A DNA stretch of 64,000 bases from assembly GCF_040436345.1 (NCBI RefSeq), contig NC_133219.1:23100709-23164708 (forward strand). Reading direction: 5' to 3'. Positions within the stretch are counted from its first letter, which is position 1. Every line of letters begins with the position of its first letter. Positions 25,526 through 38,849 of the stretch are shown here, piece after piece. The DNA comes from Pagrus major. Taxonomy: Eukaryota > Chordata > Actinopteri > Spariformes > Sparidae. The notes under the pieces were generated by a model. That model ran no database searches. It was not told the origin of the DNA and saw only the letters and a list, made by a program, of their open reading frames with translations. Both the position numbers and the translations under genes were made by a program.

Positions 25526-26755
25526 CTGAGTTCAGTGTGTGCTACACATTAACAAACCGCCCTGTTTAAGTGAAACTGCGATGCCCTCATTGTGAACAGT
25601 CTATTCAAGGCTCCTTTGTCCTGAACCATCTGATTATGTTCAAGCCTCTGTTTGTATTTGTTTTAGGAGTTGACTTCCAAGACATTCCCAAAATAGTTCA
25701 GACGAGACACGCCCCAGCTTCTTTTCCCAGTTCACCTGTGCAACAGTACGTCCTCTACCCATTCACAAAGCTTTGAACGTCACTCAACGGGTAAAAACAA
25801 TGAAGTGTCATAGCAACACGGCGATCGGTTCAGTTGCTGTGTGTGTGTAGTTGATTTATCTTCCAAGAGCCAAACGCTGACTATTAAAATTAATTAGTTG
25901 TTTCCGTTGGTAACACACACCTTAAGTGAAAAAAAAAAGACTTTCCAGTCTCTCATGTGTTTGTGTTCCTCAGGGTTATTCTCGTCTGCTGAATCTGTGT
26001 TTGGCTTAAAGGCCGAGGTGTTTGTGCGAGCAGGCTGCTGAGGAATGGGCTGCATCCACAGATGGGAATGTAAACACAATACTCAGGCAGAGATGCATAG
26101 ACAAATAAGACTTTCATATAACACTGAGACACTTTATTGGTGATCAAATTCCATCCCTTTTCCAGAGTGAGATGAAGAGCGTTTCTCTGACCTATTACAA
26201 CAGCAGTGCAATAAATAAAACCAAACCTACAGAACAGAAATTGACTGAATGCTCAGCATTCGCACATAAGAGACATCATAACAATAGTCCAACATACAAA
26301 CAGTCATACACTCGTAAGCCATAAATAATCACACTAAATAAATTACATTCTAACAAGTACAGGACAGTGTTGTTATATTTTTACAGCATCTATTGAAGCA
26401 GTCTATTCACTCTACTGCTCTCTCAGGTCCTCAGACTCCTCCGGTCTGCGTCGCATTTGAATCGGGCAGCTGGATGAGGAAAGATGGAGAGAAATCAGAT
26501 GTCAATAAACATGCTAACATAGAAACAATAAGCACTTCATATAAAAGTAAAGAAATCAAGCATGCAACAGTTCATTCAACACTTCCAACACTGTCATTTT
26601 TATGCGTATGTTGTGTTTGTGTGCTTTCTGGTTTTCAGTACAAAATAAAATCTTTAATGTAGAAAAAAAGATGCTTTAAAATTTAGTGGAGCAAAATAAA
26701 GTTGTATAAAAATGTAGATTTGACTAATGAAGTTTATTGTAGTTTATTCTGCAAT

Positions 26756-27155
26756 TTGGCCAAGGACGTAATGTTTTCACCCGTGTCCGTTTGTTGGTTT
26801 GTCACCAGGATTACACAAAAAATACTGAACGGATTTCCATGAAACTTGGGTGGAGGATGGGTCTCAACCCAGAATAGAGCTCATTAGCTTTGGGTATGGA
26901 TCCAGATAAAGAGATGGATTCAGGGATTTTCTTTTAATATTGCGAGATAGGGCGTTTGTCAACATTTTCATTAATTTCTCAGGGAATAACGCATGGATCT
27001 TGATGAAAAACATCCGGTGTATTTAGGTGGCTGGTACAGTTGGATGCAGATCAAAATAAAAATCCAGATCTAGCAGATTCAAATATGTTTAGTCTGATAT
27101 TGGATTAGGCTTGATTTAATTAAAGGGGACTGATGGGCCTTGGCGGAGGTATGGA
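26756..27155. repeat. Dispersed ~400-base repeat
   Basis: The segment from TGGCCAAGGACGTAATG through GGATTACACAAAAAATACTG and CATGAAACTTGGGTGGAGGA to GGCGGAGGTATGGAAGCTCT matches a widespread repeat of aquatic animals as I remember it. Non-coding; family name uncertain. Confidence 0.5.
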
Positions 27156-28767
27156 AGCTCTACAAACCGCCAGGGTAGCTGAAAATCATTTGAAAGAGAA
27201 AATGAAACTGTAAAATTATTAATCTACGCATCCATCAATTTATAGCTAGACATCCTGGTTAAACTTTAACATGTTTGGATTATTAGCAAGATGTCGGGTG
27301 TGTTCACTTTTGGTTTTACCTCCGAAATAAAGTGGTTTAAATGATATTGCTCAGAACTGTCTGAAATGAGACCCAAGTCATCAAAGAATCAAAATAATGC
27401 TTAGAATAGTGAGATTGTAACTTTCAGTTTGGCATTGATCTCATTTGCGTGAATCTTTACTGTATGTGTGAGCCAGACAACTTCTCTCAGGGAGGACACT
27501 GAGTGACACAGGTTATGAGGAGAATGCTGCATGCCTGCATTGTTTGTCATGCAGCTAACGTCTGTGTCTAAATGTCTGCACGCGTGTGTGTGCATGTGAT
27601 GCTCAGTGAGATCTCGCCACATGTAAGCACACACTAAGCTCTCACAGCAAGGTCTTCACATGTCGTGTCAGTGTGTCAGTACTGTTATTGTTTCGACACA
27701 CTGGTGAATGTGTACGACCGAGGTTTTTCTTTACGCTGGTATGCAGCGCAGAGATGGGACAGGCCGAAACACCCCCCGGCTAATCCAGGTTAATTCCTCT
27801 AGTGGGGATTCCTCTTTGCGTGATGCAATCGGCTGTACTCAATAACAACAACAGGCGGACGGGCTCTTCTGTCACTCTCTGGGCCCACTCTTTCCTGTTT
27901 GGCTTAAGGCTCACGTGAGCGCAGGACAGACACCGCCCTCTGAGGACTTAAGCAAGAGTTTTGCGTGAAATATATCACCAAAATATCGTCACCGGAAACA
28001 CAGGAGCGCCTCATTACATTTCTTTTATTACAGCATCATGATCAAGCTTGTACGAAATGGCATTAATGTTGCATCAGCTTGAGGAAGCTTTGGGTTTCCA
28101 GAGCACGGTAGTTTGTCCCAGAATTACAAGTATTATAAGGAAAAATTTTATGTTTTAGCTGCTTAGTTTAGCTTACCGACAAGCAAGACTCAGGTTAGGT
28201 AACTTTACAAGAGAAAAGACGTTAACGGGGACGACTAACTGATGTTTTTTTGACATTGGCTGAGGCTACTGGAGTTCAAGCTTTCACAAATCCAACAGAG
28301 CAGAATAGAGATGCTAACGTCAGCCAAAACTCTAGTAGAGTCCAGGACAGGCTCCAAAACAGCAGGGAAATACTAGACAGAGTGGATATGTTATGAACAG
28401 GTCAGACTCGAGGACGTTACATTAATTCTGAACACAGAGCCCCATTTATTCCTATGAAAGCAGCTCAGTGGCGCGTTGAAGCCAAAAAAGCTCGACTCCC
28501 CCGGGTATGAAAATACCCGGATCTTCCATCTTGTGCGGCCTATTGAGCGTGTGTACTAGAGACATCGACCAGCCGAGCCAGCTGAGGTTAGCACCTGGCT
28601 TACTTGAAGGGGGATAAAATATGATTGTGCTTTTGAATGGCACGGTGTCAGAATTGAATAGATTTAATGCAGTATTAACTCACTAATAAGTACAGTGAGA
28701 GTGTGTTTGCGGACTCACAAGTAGGTCAAAACCTCAACAACACCTACCTCTTCATAACTTGATGCCC

Positions 28768-31700
28768 TCACACCACAACGTCACCGATGGGTTTCTGTAG
28801 CTTCTCCTGCTCCGCCCCAGTTCCCAGGTAGGATGCCAGGAAGTTTTTATGTGACCTGTAACTACAAAAGAGATTCAACGTGAGTACAAAAGCCGAGCGT
28901 AGCACTCATGATTATCAGATGACCGCAGAAAAGAGAGCAGAGTCAGTTACATGACTTTGATCCTGCCCGGACAAATGAAACTCGAGGTGTGTTTTTATTG
29001 TATTTTGGCAGTAATTTCCAAGGATTAGGGCCCATAAAGTACATTGTACATTAACCCTGTTACAACATTTTTTTCATTTTTTATTTTCTGCTTTGCTGTG
29101 AAGTGAAACTGGAGGCAGTTCACTCTCACAGTAATAAGTTCTACTTTCGCTCCACCTCCACACTACAGCACTTTGGCTGACTGTGGCTGTAAAGCTTTAA
29201 TTGCGCCGCTGATGGTTTCATGGACTATTGACTTTGTCCCACATTCCAGCAATTGTGATCTGGTTACATATTGATAAGGAACCCGCAATTATACAATAAA
29301 TGACTTGGCACACAATTACAGTAAGTAAAAGATCGTCATTTGAAAGAAATCATGAGTAATACATACAGTATATTAATCGACGTGATGCAATCTGTGTTGA
29401 AATTTCAGATTTCACTACAAGTCGAGTTCAATTTGCGAAGGTGGTGAGCAATACCTGTATAGTGAGGGTGTGTTTGGGTGTGTTAATGTGCTTTTTGATG
29501 TGTCAGTGTGTTCGAATGCCAAGAAGTGTTCCTGGGCAGGATGTGTGGATTGCAGATGTGATTTATATTACACTGAAATTCACCAGGGTGTGGATGGTTT
29601 GCTTAAAGCTTCACTACTTCACCTATGACGGCTTTAAAGAATAAAGAAGAATACAAGGTCTTTTGTACCAAACCAAGGGCACTGGCTCTTCCCTTATTAT
29701 AGCTGACATCATAACCAGAATATTGTGATCTGGTTTTTAAGTAAAAATAACTGTGTAGTTTTACTGTGGCCAGCTTACTGCAGGAGGCCGATAAGCTTGA
29801 CCGACGGGTTTGGAGCAATTTGATTCTTAAATTTTTTTCACAAACTGAACTGAGGTCAATTGGAAATGTTGCTTAAGAAATTTTCTTTTCTCACTGTTTC
29901 CTATCGTTTTTTTCTAAATCAGGGTTAAGACTGCCACTGAGGCACACATAAAGTCACCACTTGCATCTTTAAACCTCGTCGCTTGTGAGTTTTCACCAGT
30001 TTCGCCACTGGCTTCCCACCCACAAACACTAACACCGCCTTTTGAAAGCTTTTAGTGCCTCTTTAAAATCAAAGTATGTGTAGTAGTGTGTATATGCGGC
30101 TGCGTGTCTCTTGCATACTCACTGAGCACAGGTCATGAGTAGGATGGCGGTGCAGCTGATGACTGACAGGACCACAGCAATGACCACTAAGACCGTCTGC
30201 ACCAGCTCGGTGTGGTTGATCTGACTGGGCTGGGTGTTTTTAACGCCCAGGGTTTTGGTCGCGCAGCGCTCCCCATCGTAACCCTTGATACATCTGCAGA
30301 GTGAAAAGTTAACAGAGCAAATTGATCAGCCAGTGACAAGACATGACATCAGATATTGAACTCATAGTGTCAATTGAAAGAGGTTTAAACTTGGTGCGCA
30401 CGTACAGGATGTACTGAATCTAGTCAACAATTTGAACTGATGCTGTACTCACATGCAGACGGGCTCCGACAGGCCCTCTATGTTCTGGCAGTGACCATGA
30501 ATGCAGTAGCCCAGGTAGATGGAGGTGCAGGGATCATCTGTGGTGCTGTGAGTCGACGTGTATCCGTTGGTGAGGAACGTGTGCTCCGGGTTGAAAGCAG
30601 TAGTGCTTTTGCTCCTGCTCTTGTTCCTCCTCTTGCCTTTGCCTTTCTTCTTCCTTCTCTCATCTCTGTTGGGATGTAAGTCTGTTGTAGGAGACAAATG
30701 TAATTAAGTGTATGGTGTCATTTAGTTAAAACTTAGAGGAGTTTTAAACTGAAGGTTCAGATATTTATATATATAAATATATATATTTTTTTTTTTTCAG
30801 GATAGCCAGGCTGGGTGTGTTTGGAAAATGTATCATCTTTTTAAGATCAGTATTCCTTCTTAAATGTTTTTTTTTTACTAATGACAAATCAAGATAATGC
30901 AAGATAAGCATCCTTTGTTTCATTTAATTTAAAACCTGACTCAAGTGGGAAAAAAAGTATTTTATTTTGCACTTTTAGGAGAAATAATGTGTTGAAAACC
31001 TTTTAACCTTCTAGCTCAGTTTTTTGTCCCTTTTCTTTTGTATTCAGAAAACATTTGCTGATCACAGATTTACTAACATATGAACTTAAACCCAAGTTGA
31101 CCTCCATTTAAAAGGGGGAATTCAAAAGGCCAAGAAGAAAAGAGTTTGTCTGTCGTACCTAGAAGGCTGAAGTTTTCGTTGTCTCCTCCTGAAAGCTCCT
31201 CGTCTACTTCCAGCTCGTCATCATCGCTCAGCTGGAGGCCCTCCCCAGAGGCCGGACCCCCGGTGACCCCAGCTAGTTCACTGGAGAGCACGGTCCCAGA
31301 TCCCTGAGTACCAAGAGCACCGCAGACTACTGTAAAACCAAGAGGACACACAGAAAAAAAAGTTCATAACAGATCAACAAAATGATAAACTGGGAAGCAA
31401 TTAGGGTCAAAGTTTCAATCATATGGTGTAGTTTCATGTGTTTTTTCTATTGCGTTCTTTCAAAGGAACTGTTGCCTGAGATGAAATACAATTCAGCTTA
31501 AAAAGTAACCAAGGTGAAGACATATAATTGGAAATTGATGAAATGGCATTTATTCTTCTTCACCAGGAGCCTAAAGGTTGCTTAGTTACTTTCTCTAAAC
31601 ACTGTATTCTGAAATCTTGGCTCTTTTACAAACTGACTCATCCATTCACATTCACAACAATCTGAGCTTTCAAATTAGACACATATTGTATTAGCACTGA

Positions 31701-32084
31701 AACCAGTAAGACCAGTCCTCATCCAGAACTGCACTGTACCTGAACACATCGTTCACAATAGACAAAAACAATGATTTATATCACTCAATGAAGTATGTGA
31801 AATATGTTGACCTTTGGCAGTGTACAATAATTTGGTCTATTAATAGATTTTGAGAGTCAGATGTGACACAAATATCTCTCTAAAACACCTGAATATCTTC
31901 GTCCTGCCTGACAAGTCCTCACTTGCAGAGACATTTCTTCCTTCGTACGCCCCTGATTATCTGTCCTCAAACCATTTTACATTTGCTGTCTGCACTTCAC
32001 ACACACTAACACACACACACACAATATAGGCACAAGTCCAGACTTACCGAAGCACAGGAGACAGGTGAGGACGAGAGTGTTCAT
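28768..32084 (-). CDS. areg: Amphiregulin-like EGFR-ligand precursor
   Basis: Five exons on the complement (32048-32084, 31159-31329, 30453-30681, 30123-30293, 28768-28861) give 233 residues. The order is: signal peptide MNTLVLTCLLCF; an acidic propeptide (SDDDELEVDEELSGG); a lysine/arginine-rich heparin-binding stretch at about residues 78-94 (RRKKKGKGKRRNKSRSK); one EGF module at 121-156 spaced C-7-C-4-C-10-C-1-C-8-C (with YCIHGHC and GYDGERC); a membrane span at about 179-202; and a short tail ending GDVVV. The basic stretch before the EGF module marks areg or HB-EGF. The tail ...AEQEKLQKPIGDVVV, lying beside ereg and epgn, favours areg. After shedding, such ligands activate EGFR. A good TATA box lies about 140 bases upstream of the ATG. 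Confidence 0.9.
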
Positions 32085-32220
32085 ATCCCAGGAAGAGAGT
32101 GTGGTGTGTATGACAGGCCTGTGCTAATCTGTGTGTGTGTCAGAGCTGTGTGTGTGTGTGTGTGCTTGTCCCCTGCTGATAGAAGTTGTGCTTTGCTCTC
32201 CTTACCTCTGCTGGGTGCAG

Positions 32221-32232
32221 CTTTTATAGAGC
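32221..32232 (-). promoter_or_regulatory. TATA box of areg
   Basis: On the - strand this reads GCTCTATAAAAG, a strong TATA match, about 140 bases before the areg start codon at 32084. Transcription should begin about 30 bases downstream of it. Confidence 0.65.
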
Positions 32233-32383
32233 AACGCCTGCCTCTCAACTCCAAGGAGTAAGAAGGGTGTGTGTGTGTGTGAGAGAGAGAGACAGACGCA
32301 ACTGTGTAGGCGCGTGTGTGTGTTTAAGTGTGTTTGTGTATGTATGTGCACGCTTAAACAGTTAGAAGAAGAGGTGTGTGATT

Positions 32384-32389
32384 GTGTGT

Positions 32390-32461
<72 letters not shown>
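32384..32461. repeat. (GT)n microsatellite
   Basis: An almost perfect GT run of about 60-70 bases in the areg upstream region. Translations of it are spurious. Confidence 0.97.
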
Positions 32462-32462
<1 letters not shown>

Positions 32463-32992
32463 TGGTGATTAATCTGCCCCAGGCAACACATTTTGCGCCT
32501 AATGACGAGGCTTCTGTCGGGGAATAATAAGTCTGAACGAGACTGAGACACAAAACAGTTTGAGGTATTCTGACTTGTTTCTGGTTACCATTAACACACA
32601 CACAAACACTCGCTCCTGCTTCTTTAACTGTTATTGCTTCCGCACCTCTTCCTCTACGGTCACAATTACAGCATGTACCCATTAGTCCATCAGTAACACA
32701 CACACACATACTAACAAACTCATACATTGGAAAAAATGCCACTTCAAAAATAAGAAAAGAAACTAGGAATACAAAGTGTGTGTGAAAATTGTTAAGATGC
32801 CTTGAAATAAGATGTGATGTCTAAAAACGTTACTTGTTTGATTATTGTGTCTCATGTTAAGTGTAATAAGACATTTTGACTACCTACACCCATGTAAACT
32901 TCTCAGAAAATGAAAAAAGCTCATCATATTTTCATATTTTATTTAATTTGGGCATTTTTCAAAGTGGTACAGGAGGGTTTAATAGGCTTATA

Positions 32993-33304
32993 GGTACACT
33001 ATGTAGTTTAGGGGAAGAAATTTAAATCAGAAGAGAAAGATCTTTATTGACTGATTTTTTTATGCTAAACAAACTGACCTTGAAGGGCAACACAATTTCA
33101 TACTGTTTTACATATATTGGGTGGACCCTGCCACCTTTCTAGCTTCAAACAGTATTCTGAGGACCTTATTTTCTTCTGAGAACAACTTGTTTATTCTGTT
33201 ATGGAAAATAATTAATTCTGAGTTTGTTTTATTACCTCATTAATATTGTAAATATTAAAACCTCTGGGTTTTATTTCATTCTCCAAGACTACATAGTGCC
33301 CCCT
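32993..33304. mobile_element. MITE-like element, copy 2 (most complete)
   Basis: The left end AGGTACACTATGTAGTTT is the inverted match of the right end AGACTACATAGTGCCCC. The interior is AT-rich and non-coding and shares long blocks with copy 1. Its last ~80 bases recur near 43.9 kb. Confidence 0.7.
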
Positions 33305-35479
33305 TTGAGGAGTTACGAGGCTTGGCAACACACACTTACGACTTGTGCTATTTATAAACTGCATCAGGAGTCACGTCTGCACTTAACTCAAGGTACAAAG
33401 AGCTCAATGAAAAAAATATATGGCATTGATACCAATAATAAGAATCATAAAACTGATTTACGTGATTGATAAATAGTATCATGTACAGATATTTTGTAAA
33501 CAGTGAGAATGGATCCCAGATATGTTGATATGACTCCATGAACAAACAACAGCAAATTCACCTCTGATTTTTGTGTTTTTGCTGAGCGATGAGTCATGAG
33601 TCAGTGTGATTTCACACTGGTTTAAACACGATTAAAACAAATCTGTTATTTTAATATTACATGTATGTTTTGTCTTGTTCAACAGGGTGTCTTTCCCCGT
33701 CTGATGTGTTGTGTGTGTGGTTTCATTAAATGCTGTCATTATTTCAGTACGCTGTAACCATGAGGAGACCTTAAGGTATGGGTGGGGATGCTGCTACAGA
33801 AGGGTGTGTTAAAAATGTTGTTGTGTCTGTAGACAGAGGCAGCCCCATCATTCGTGCTCCGCAGGAATCCCATAGAAACCTGCAAGGAATGCCGGGAACT
33901 TTTCCATGTCATTCCTCAGCCTCAGCAACAACCACAAGCTCCTTATGCGTTTTTGTTTATAAGCGCTGTGGAATGAAATTGTTTGGATTATGTGTAATGG
34001 CATTGGGGATATGTAATACGAATATGTGGAAAGTCTGACACAAGGCTGGAGGGAAGCACCTCATAACAGCCGCCCACTGTAAACACACCGCAACGTAGCT
34101 CACGACATGAAGGAAGACAACTTTCTGACACGCAAATACAGCCGTAACTATTTGGATAAAACTTTGAATCATGCTTTTTCACAAAGTAGTTGTCCCAATA
34201 AAGGGGATTATTGCACACGTGAAGGATAACCTACGACTTGGATGCAAGCTTTAAGTGTGCAAACACACCTGCAGATACAGAACAACCTTATAAGGCTGGT
34301 GAATAATACTGTACTTTGAGATAATCCATGATGTATTTTTCCGGTATGCACCGGTTGATACGTGTTTGGCCTCTTGAGGTGTTTGCCCTGATTTGTAACA
34401 CCTGTCCCAGTTGGTGTGATGCCAGTCAGGTGAATGCCATCCTGAAGAATGCAGTTTATTGTCGTGTTAGTGTTATAAATGTGCGACTTTCTCGTTCTTT
34501 CTTTGAGTTAAACGGTAATCCCAAACACAGATCCAGATGTTTGTTTACAATAACTTTCAGGTTTTTTACCCAAACTGCATGTGCAACTATATTTCTTTAA
34601 ATGTTTAAGTTAAAGCTGAAAATGAGAACAGAAATAAACAAGGTGCAAATGCAAATCAAACACCAGTTGCCAACCCAGATTCGACTGTTGTTAGCGGGAC
34701 GTCACAGTGACTTCTAAAATGCTAACATGCTAATGTTTAGCAGGCTTGCCATCTCAGTTTAGCACAAAGCATGCTAATATGTGGTAATTACCAATTAAAT
34801 ACAATTAAGTATTCGATGGCTTTAGGTTCCCGACTTCACGAGGGAGCAGTTGTATGACGTCACACAACAATGGCTGCACCCATGGGAAGGGGGTAGGGTG
34901 TATTTGTAGACTACAGTATTTGTATAAGACCAGTGAATAAAAGGGATAGATATGTTTCCAAGTATAAAATGTATAATGGCATTTGTTACGTCATGTGTCG
35001 CTTTTCATCCTCTATTTAGTCCATAATGCAAGAGGGCTGCACTGCTGAGGGCTCGAGTCTGGGTACACTTGCCAAAGAGATATCATTTTTTATGGTCAGT
35101 CAAGTTTTTTGCTCGCTTTTGGCGTCTTGCACCTGGAAAGCTCGGACTAGGAATTTCCGACCACCAACGTTGTCAGGAATGCAGCATTAGTTTGACCCAT
35201 ACGGACATTTATTGTTAGGTGGCGACCTCTAGTGGCCATAGTGATTATGAGGGGAGGAAAGGAGGAAATCAGGTGACAAGAGCGACAAAGTCAGCACAAA
35301 GTGGAGGCACTTTCTCTATCAATCTCTCTAGCAATCAACCTATTTAGTCGTTTAGGTACGAGGACGTGCTGTTTTAACCCAAACCATGTTCTCTAACCCT
35401 AACCAAGGGGTTTTTTTGTGCCTAAACCTTACCAGATCTTTAAAACAGCCAAACACATATTTCTTTTTTACAACCCTGC

Positions 35480-35830
35480 TGAGAGTTTCCGCAAATCTGC
35501 CACAAACAACCTCAAAATGACGCTGGAGTAAAAAGTCATCAGGATTCCTTCTCTGTGAACCATCAATGTCTGTAGATTTTTTTTTTTTTAATTCATGTAG
35601 TAGATGATGAGATATATCACTGGATGAATGGAAATTTTGACCTGCTGGTGGCGTAAGAGAATAAGTCACAGAATTACAAAAATCATTAGGATTCACCCTT
35701 TGGGAATCATGAATGTCTGTACAAAGTTTCACATTAATCCATCCAATAAGCTGTGGAAATATTTCAGTGGTGGTGGACCGACCGACAAACCTACATTACC
35801 ATCCCTACAGCCGTGCTGCTAGCGTGTCAA
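35480..35830. repeat. Dispersed teleost repeat, two partial copies in tandem
   Basis: The block GACCTGCTGGTGGCG, TCATTAGGATTCACCCTTTG, ATGAATGTCTGTAC, GGTGGACCGACCGACA, CCATCCCTACAGCC is a very common fish repeat. A second diverged copy of its middle (CATCAGGATTCCTTCTCTGT, CATCAATGTCTGTA) sits just to the left. Confidence 0.6.
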
Positions 35831-38800
35831 ACAAATGTAACAGTGAAAATATGACATGAATCATCCTCAAGTTACAAAATAAATGTGTGCATGGTACACG
35901 TGGACACTTTGTTTTGTTAAAGGACACGCAAGGATGTGCTTAATGGGTCTTCCACCAACCACATTACTCACTGCATGAGCAACCTACTATTACTTATGCA
36001 GTAATTAGGTCTTAACATTGAATGAGCACAGTGTGGAGATTAGAGAAGCATTTCCTGGATTTTGTTGTGAATGTTTAGCCAATGGTTTTATATTTAGAAC
36101 AAAACAGAGACCGCTCAGAGGGTGTGTTGTGTGTGTAAGTGCATGCTTATGTGTTTTTAAGTATGTCCTAAACAGAGCAGCATCTGTGGGTGAGTTAATG
36201 TTTATGTGTAATCATTGCTGTTCATTAGCATAGAGAACATATAAAGACTTACTCAAGGTGTTAAAAATGGTTCATTGACTCTGGTTGAAGCACTAATGAG
36301 GGAGCAAAGATTATTGATTAACTTGTCGCCGGACACTGCACTCATTAGATCAGACATGACTAACCTACAACAAGCATAACTATTTATTTGCATTATGTGA
36401 GTGCATTTGATCCTGCTATTTTAAATTTTAATATATTTAATATTTAAGTTTTAATCACAAAGTCTTTAGAAATCCTTCTGGGGCTATTTTGAAAGGTTAT
36501 AAGCTGGTTTTGGGCTTAAAAAATGTATAAAAACTATACATTGCTGGATTTGAAATCTCATTGGCTACATGATGCATCAGTCATCTGGAGGCTGGCGTGT
36601 AAGCAGCTCAGGAGAGAGAAGAAAGACTAGAGAGTGGGTCACTTGTCAACACGACACTGGCTGTTGTAGGACCTAGTGCGGGCATATAAGCTCCAAACAA
36701 ACAGCTGCTTTTGCCATTTTGTCACCATTTAATAATGAAATACTGTGTTTTGGATTAAATGTGTCACTAAAATAGGTCAAGTGGATATTTGGGAATAAAG
36801 AAAATACAGTTTTTGATGTGAAAGTAGAAGTACAACAGAAGTACAACCATAAAATACTGATACTTTTCAGGTGATTGTATCCAAGGGTCAGTAAAAATGA
36901 ATGTAGAGTCAAAAGTAGAGTCATGACACTTGACATCTCCTGACATCTTGTCAAGGTCCTGACAAGTTTGTGTGTCTCCTTAAAGAGACAGGAGCTAAAA
37001 CAGAGAGTTTCATACAGAGGGGGAATATAGTGCTACTGCATTGGACAGTATGAGAAAACCAATGTGTTTTTTGTGCATTAAAGCATGTTATGAACCTGAA
37101 ATTAGTATGTCTCTTTAACAAAGATTACCAAATGCACCAAATTTGAAGGAAATTCCAAATAAACTCTTGGTCCCAGTTTTGTCTTACGCTCCCACTGCTA
37201 CCATAGTTTATCATATTCAAAAAGTACAGTAACAGGTTAGATAGTGAATCAAATACTCTGTTCTTCCATTGTTTTTTAGCCAGTGTTAGACCTTCATGTT
37301 TCAAAGGTTTTGTAGATCTTTCTCACTGCATACATTTTGACTAGTCATAGCAGGATAAGCACAGGCATAGTAATCTTAATAATGACTCACATCCTTCGAG
37401 CCAGCGTGCAGTTACCCTGGAACTGTGAATCGAGAACAGCTGCTCTTCATTTAAGTAGTACAACTCCTATTCTAGAAAAAACTATGTAAGACACAAATCA
37501 AATTCAATACAATGATTTGCAAATCAAATAAAAGCTTTTTAGAGGCTTTGAGGATATATGAAGCCTTTTCGGTAGAGCTTGAAATAAAAGAGCTACAGTT
37601 TAAGACAATACAAACTGTCCCACAGTAGCTTACATTTGAAACTTAAATGACTCATCAGATGATTCACTTTTACTTACTGTTTAATAATGTTGCTCAGTGG
37701 ATCCACTTTATTTTTACATGCACTTACTATAAAAAAAATCATATTTGTGTCCTAAATGAAGTCCAGAAAAGAGTTACAGGGCTGAAAATCAGTATTTAAA
37801 TGAAGGGAGAACAGGCTGCAAGTTTGAAATGTATTTGCTTTATTTTTATTTTAATAAACATGTTTTTTTTTCTGGTACACGTACAGCTACAGTAATACTG
37901 CCATTGCAAAAGTTACAGAAATGTGTTGGTAGAGAGAGATGTTTTCATCCGAAGAAAAATGTGAAAACTGCTCAAGTCGTGAAAAGAATGTGAAATGTGA
38001 AGATTTTCAGTTGTAGCCTTCGGACAGCAATGTCGTTTCAATAAAAAGAAACAAAAAAAGAATCCAGGAGTAAAAAATTCAAGTTGTTTTCATTTTTGTA
38101 GCAGTAACAGAGCTTCCAAAATAAGAAAAGATTCTAGTGTATACATTAATACTTTATAATAAATTATCAAAATGAGAACACTATCTGCCTACAGAAATAA
38201 TAAAACACAGAACTGTTATACTCAGTGGCCAGTTTAATGACACTGATGACAGTAATGGTTTGATATTCATCATAGCTACAGAGGGCTAAAAGTCACAATA
38301 AATACAAGCTATATCGGGCATAAAGGTATGATACTGTATGAAGGCGGCTAAATGGTTAAGAGGTGATCATTATAATTTTTAATATGTTTATTTTTATTTG
38401 TCTCTGAGGCTGGTTTAAAAGAGCCTGTGAAGATGCTACATCAATGTGACTGTCACTGTCAGCCAAATTCAGTCAAATGTGATGCCAAGCTTCGGCTTGT
38501 TGCCTTTCTCCGTGAATTTTACGCCGTCATAGTTTCACCCACAGAAACTGCTTTTGTGTATCTCACTATTCATCTTTTCAAACATGAGGGTAGCAGGTGC
38601 TGAAGCAACACTGGAGCAGCACACAAAGCAGGCTGAACATTTTAATCTCTTTGTGTTGATCTGCCTGCTTTATAAAGTGATCCAAAGCCGCGTGACGTAG
38701 AGTACTGCAAGAGGGAACAATCCAGTAAACCAGTCACTGAGTGTAAGATCGTCGGGTAACGTCATGATGCTGAAGTTTTCACTAAGAAACTGGGAAAATC

Positions 38801-38849
38801 CTGGTTTGCCTTTTTCCAGCAGCGGTGGATGCAGGGAGTGTGTGGCCCT

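Larger units (their letters stand above)
21261..28767. other. Gene-poor stretch between the granzyme and areg
   Basis: Granzyme 3' UTR comes first, followed by about 7 kb without a supported gene. It holds a hAT-like element (22.91 kb), a MITE copy (25.25 kb) and a dispersed repeat (26.76 kb). The areg 3' UTR occupies the right end, with a possible - strand polyadenylation signal at about 28443-28448. This is where the human 5q11-like and 4q13-like blocks meet. Confidence 0.5.
32085..38849. other. Gap between areg and ereg
   Basis: It contains the areg promoter, a long GT microsatellite, a MITE copy (32993-33304), a duplicated dispersed repeat (35.48-35.83 kb) and the ereg 3' UTR at the right end. 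No other exon was supported. Enhancers are likely but not visible by eye. Confidence 0.45.

Noticed and set aside
26395-26475. Possible - strand terminal exon (…MRRRPEESEDLREQ then stop, preceded by a fair acceptor) with a polyadenylation signal further left.
   Set aside because: areg already ends convincingly at 28768 and no other exon in a matching phase was found, so this 18-residue tail could be chance.
30478-30697. Second open frame over areg exon 3 in another reading frame.
   Set aside because: A shadow of the basic areg region; the chosen frame has the EGF cysteines and correct splice phases.
32362-32742. His/Thr-repeat open frame upstream of areg.
   Set aside because: It reads through the GT microsatellite and has no support as a gene.
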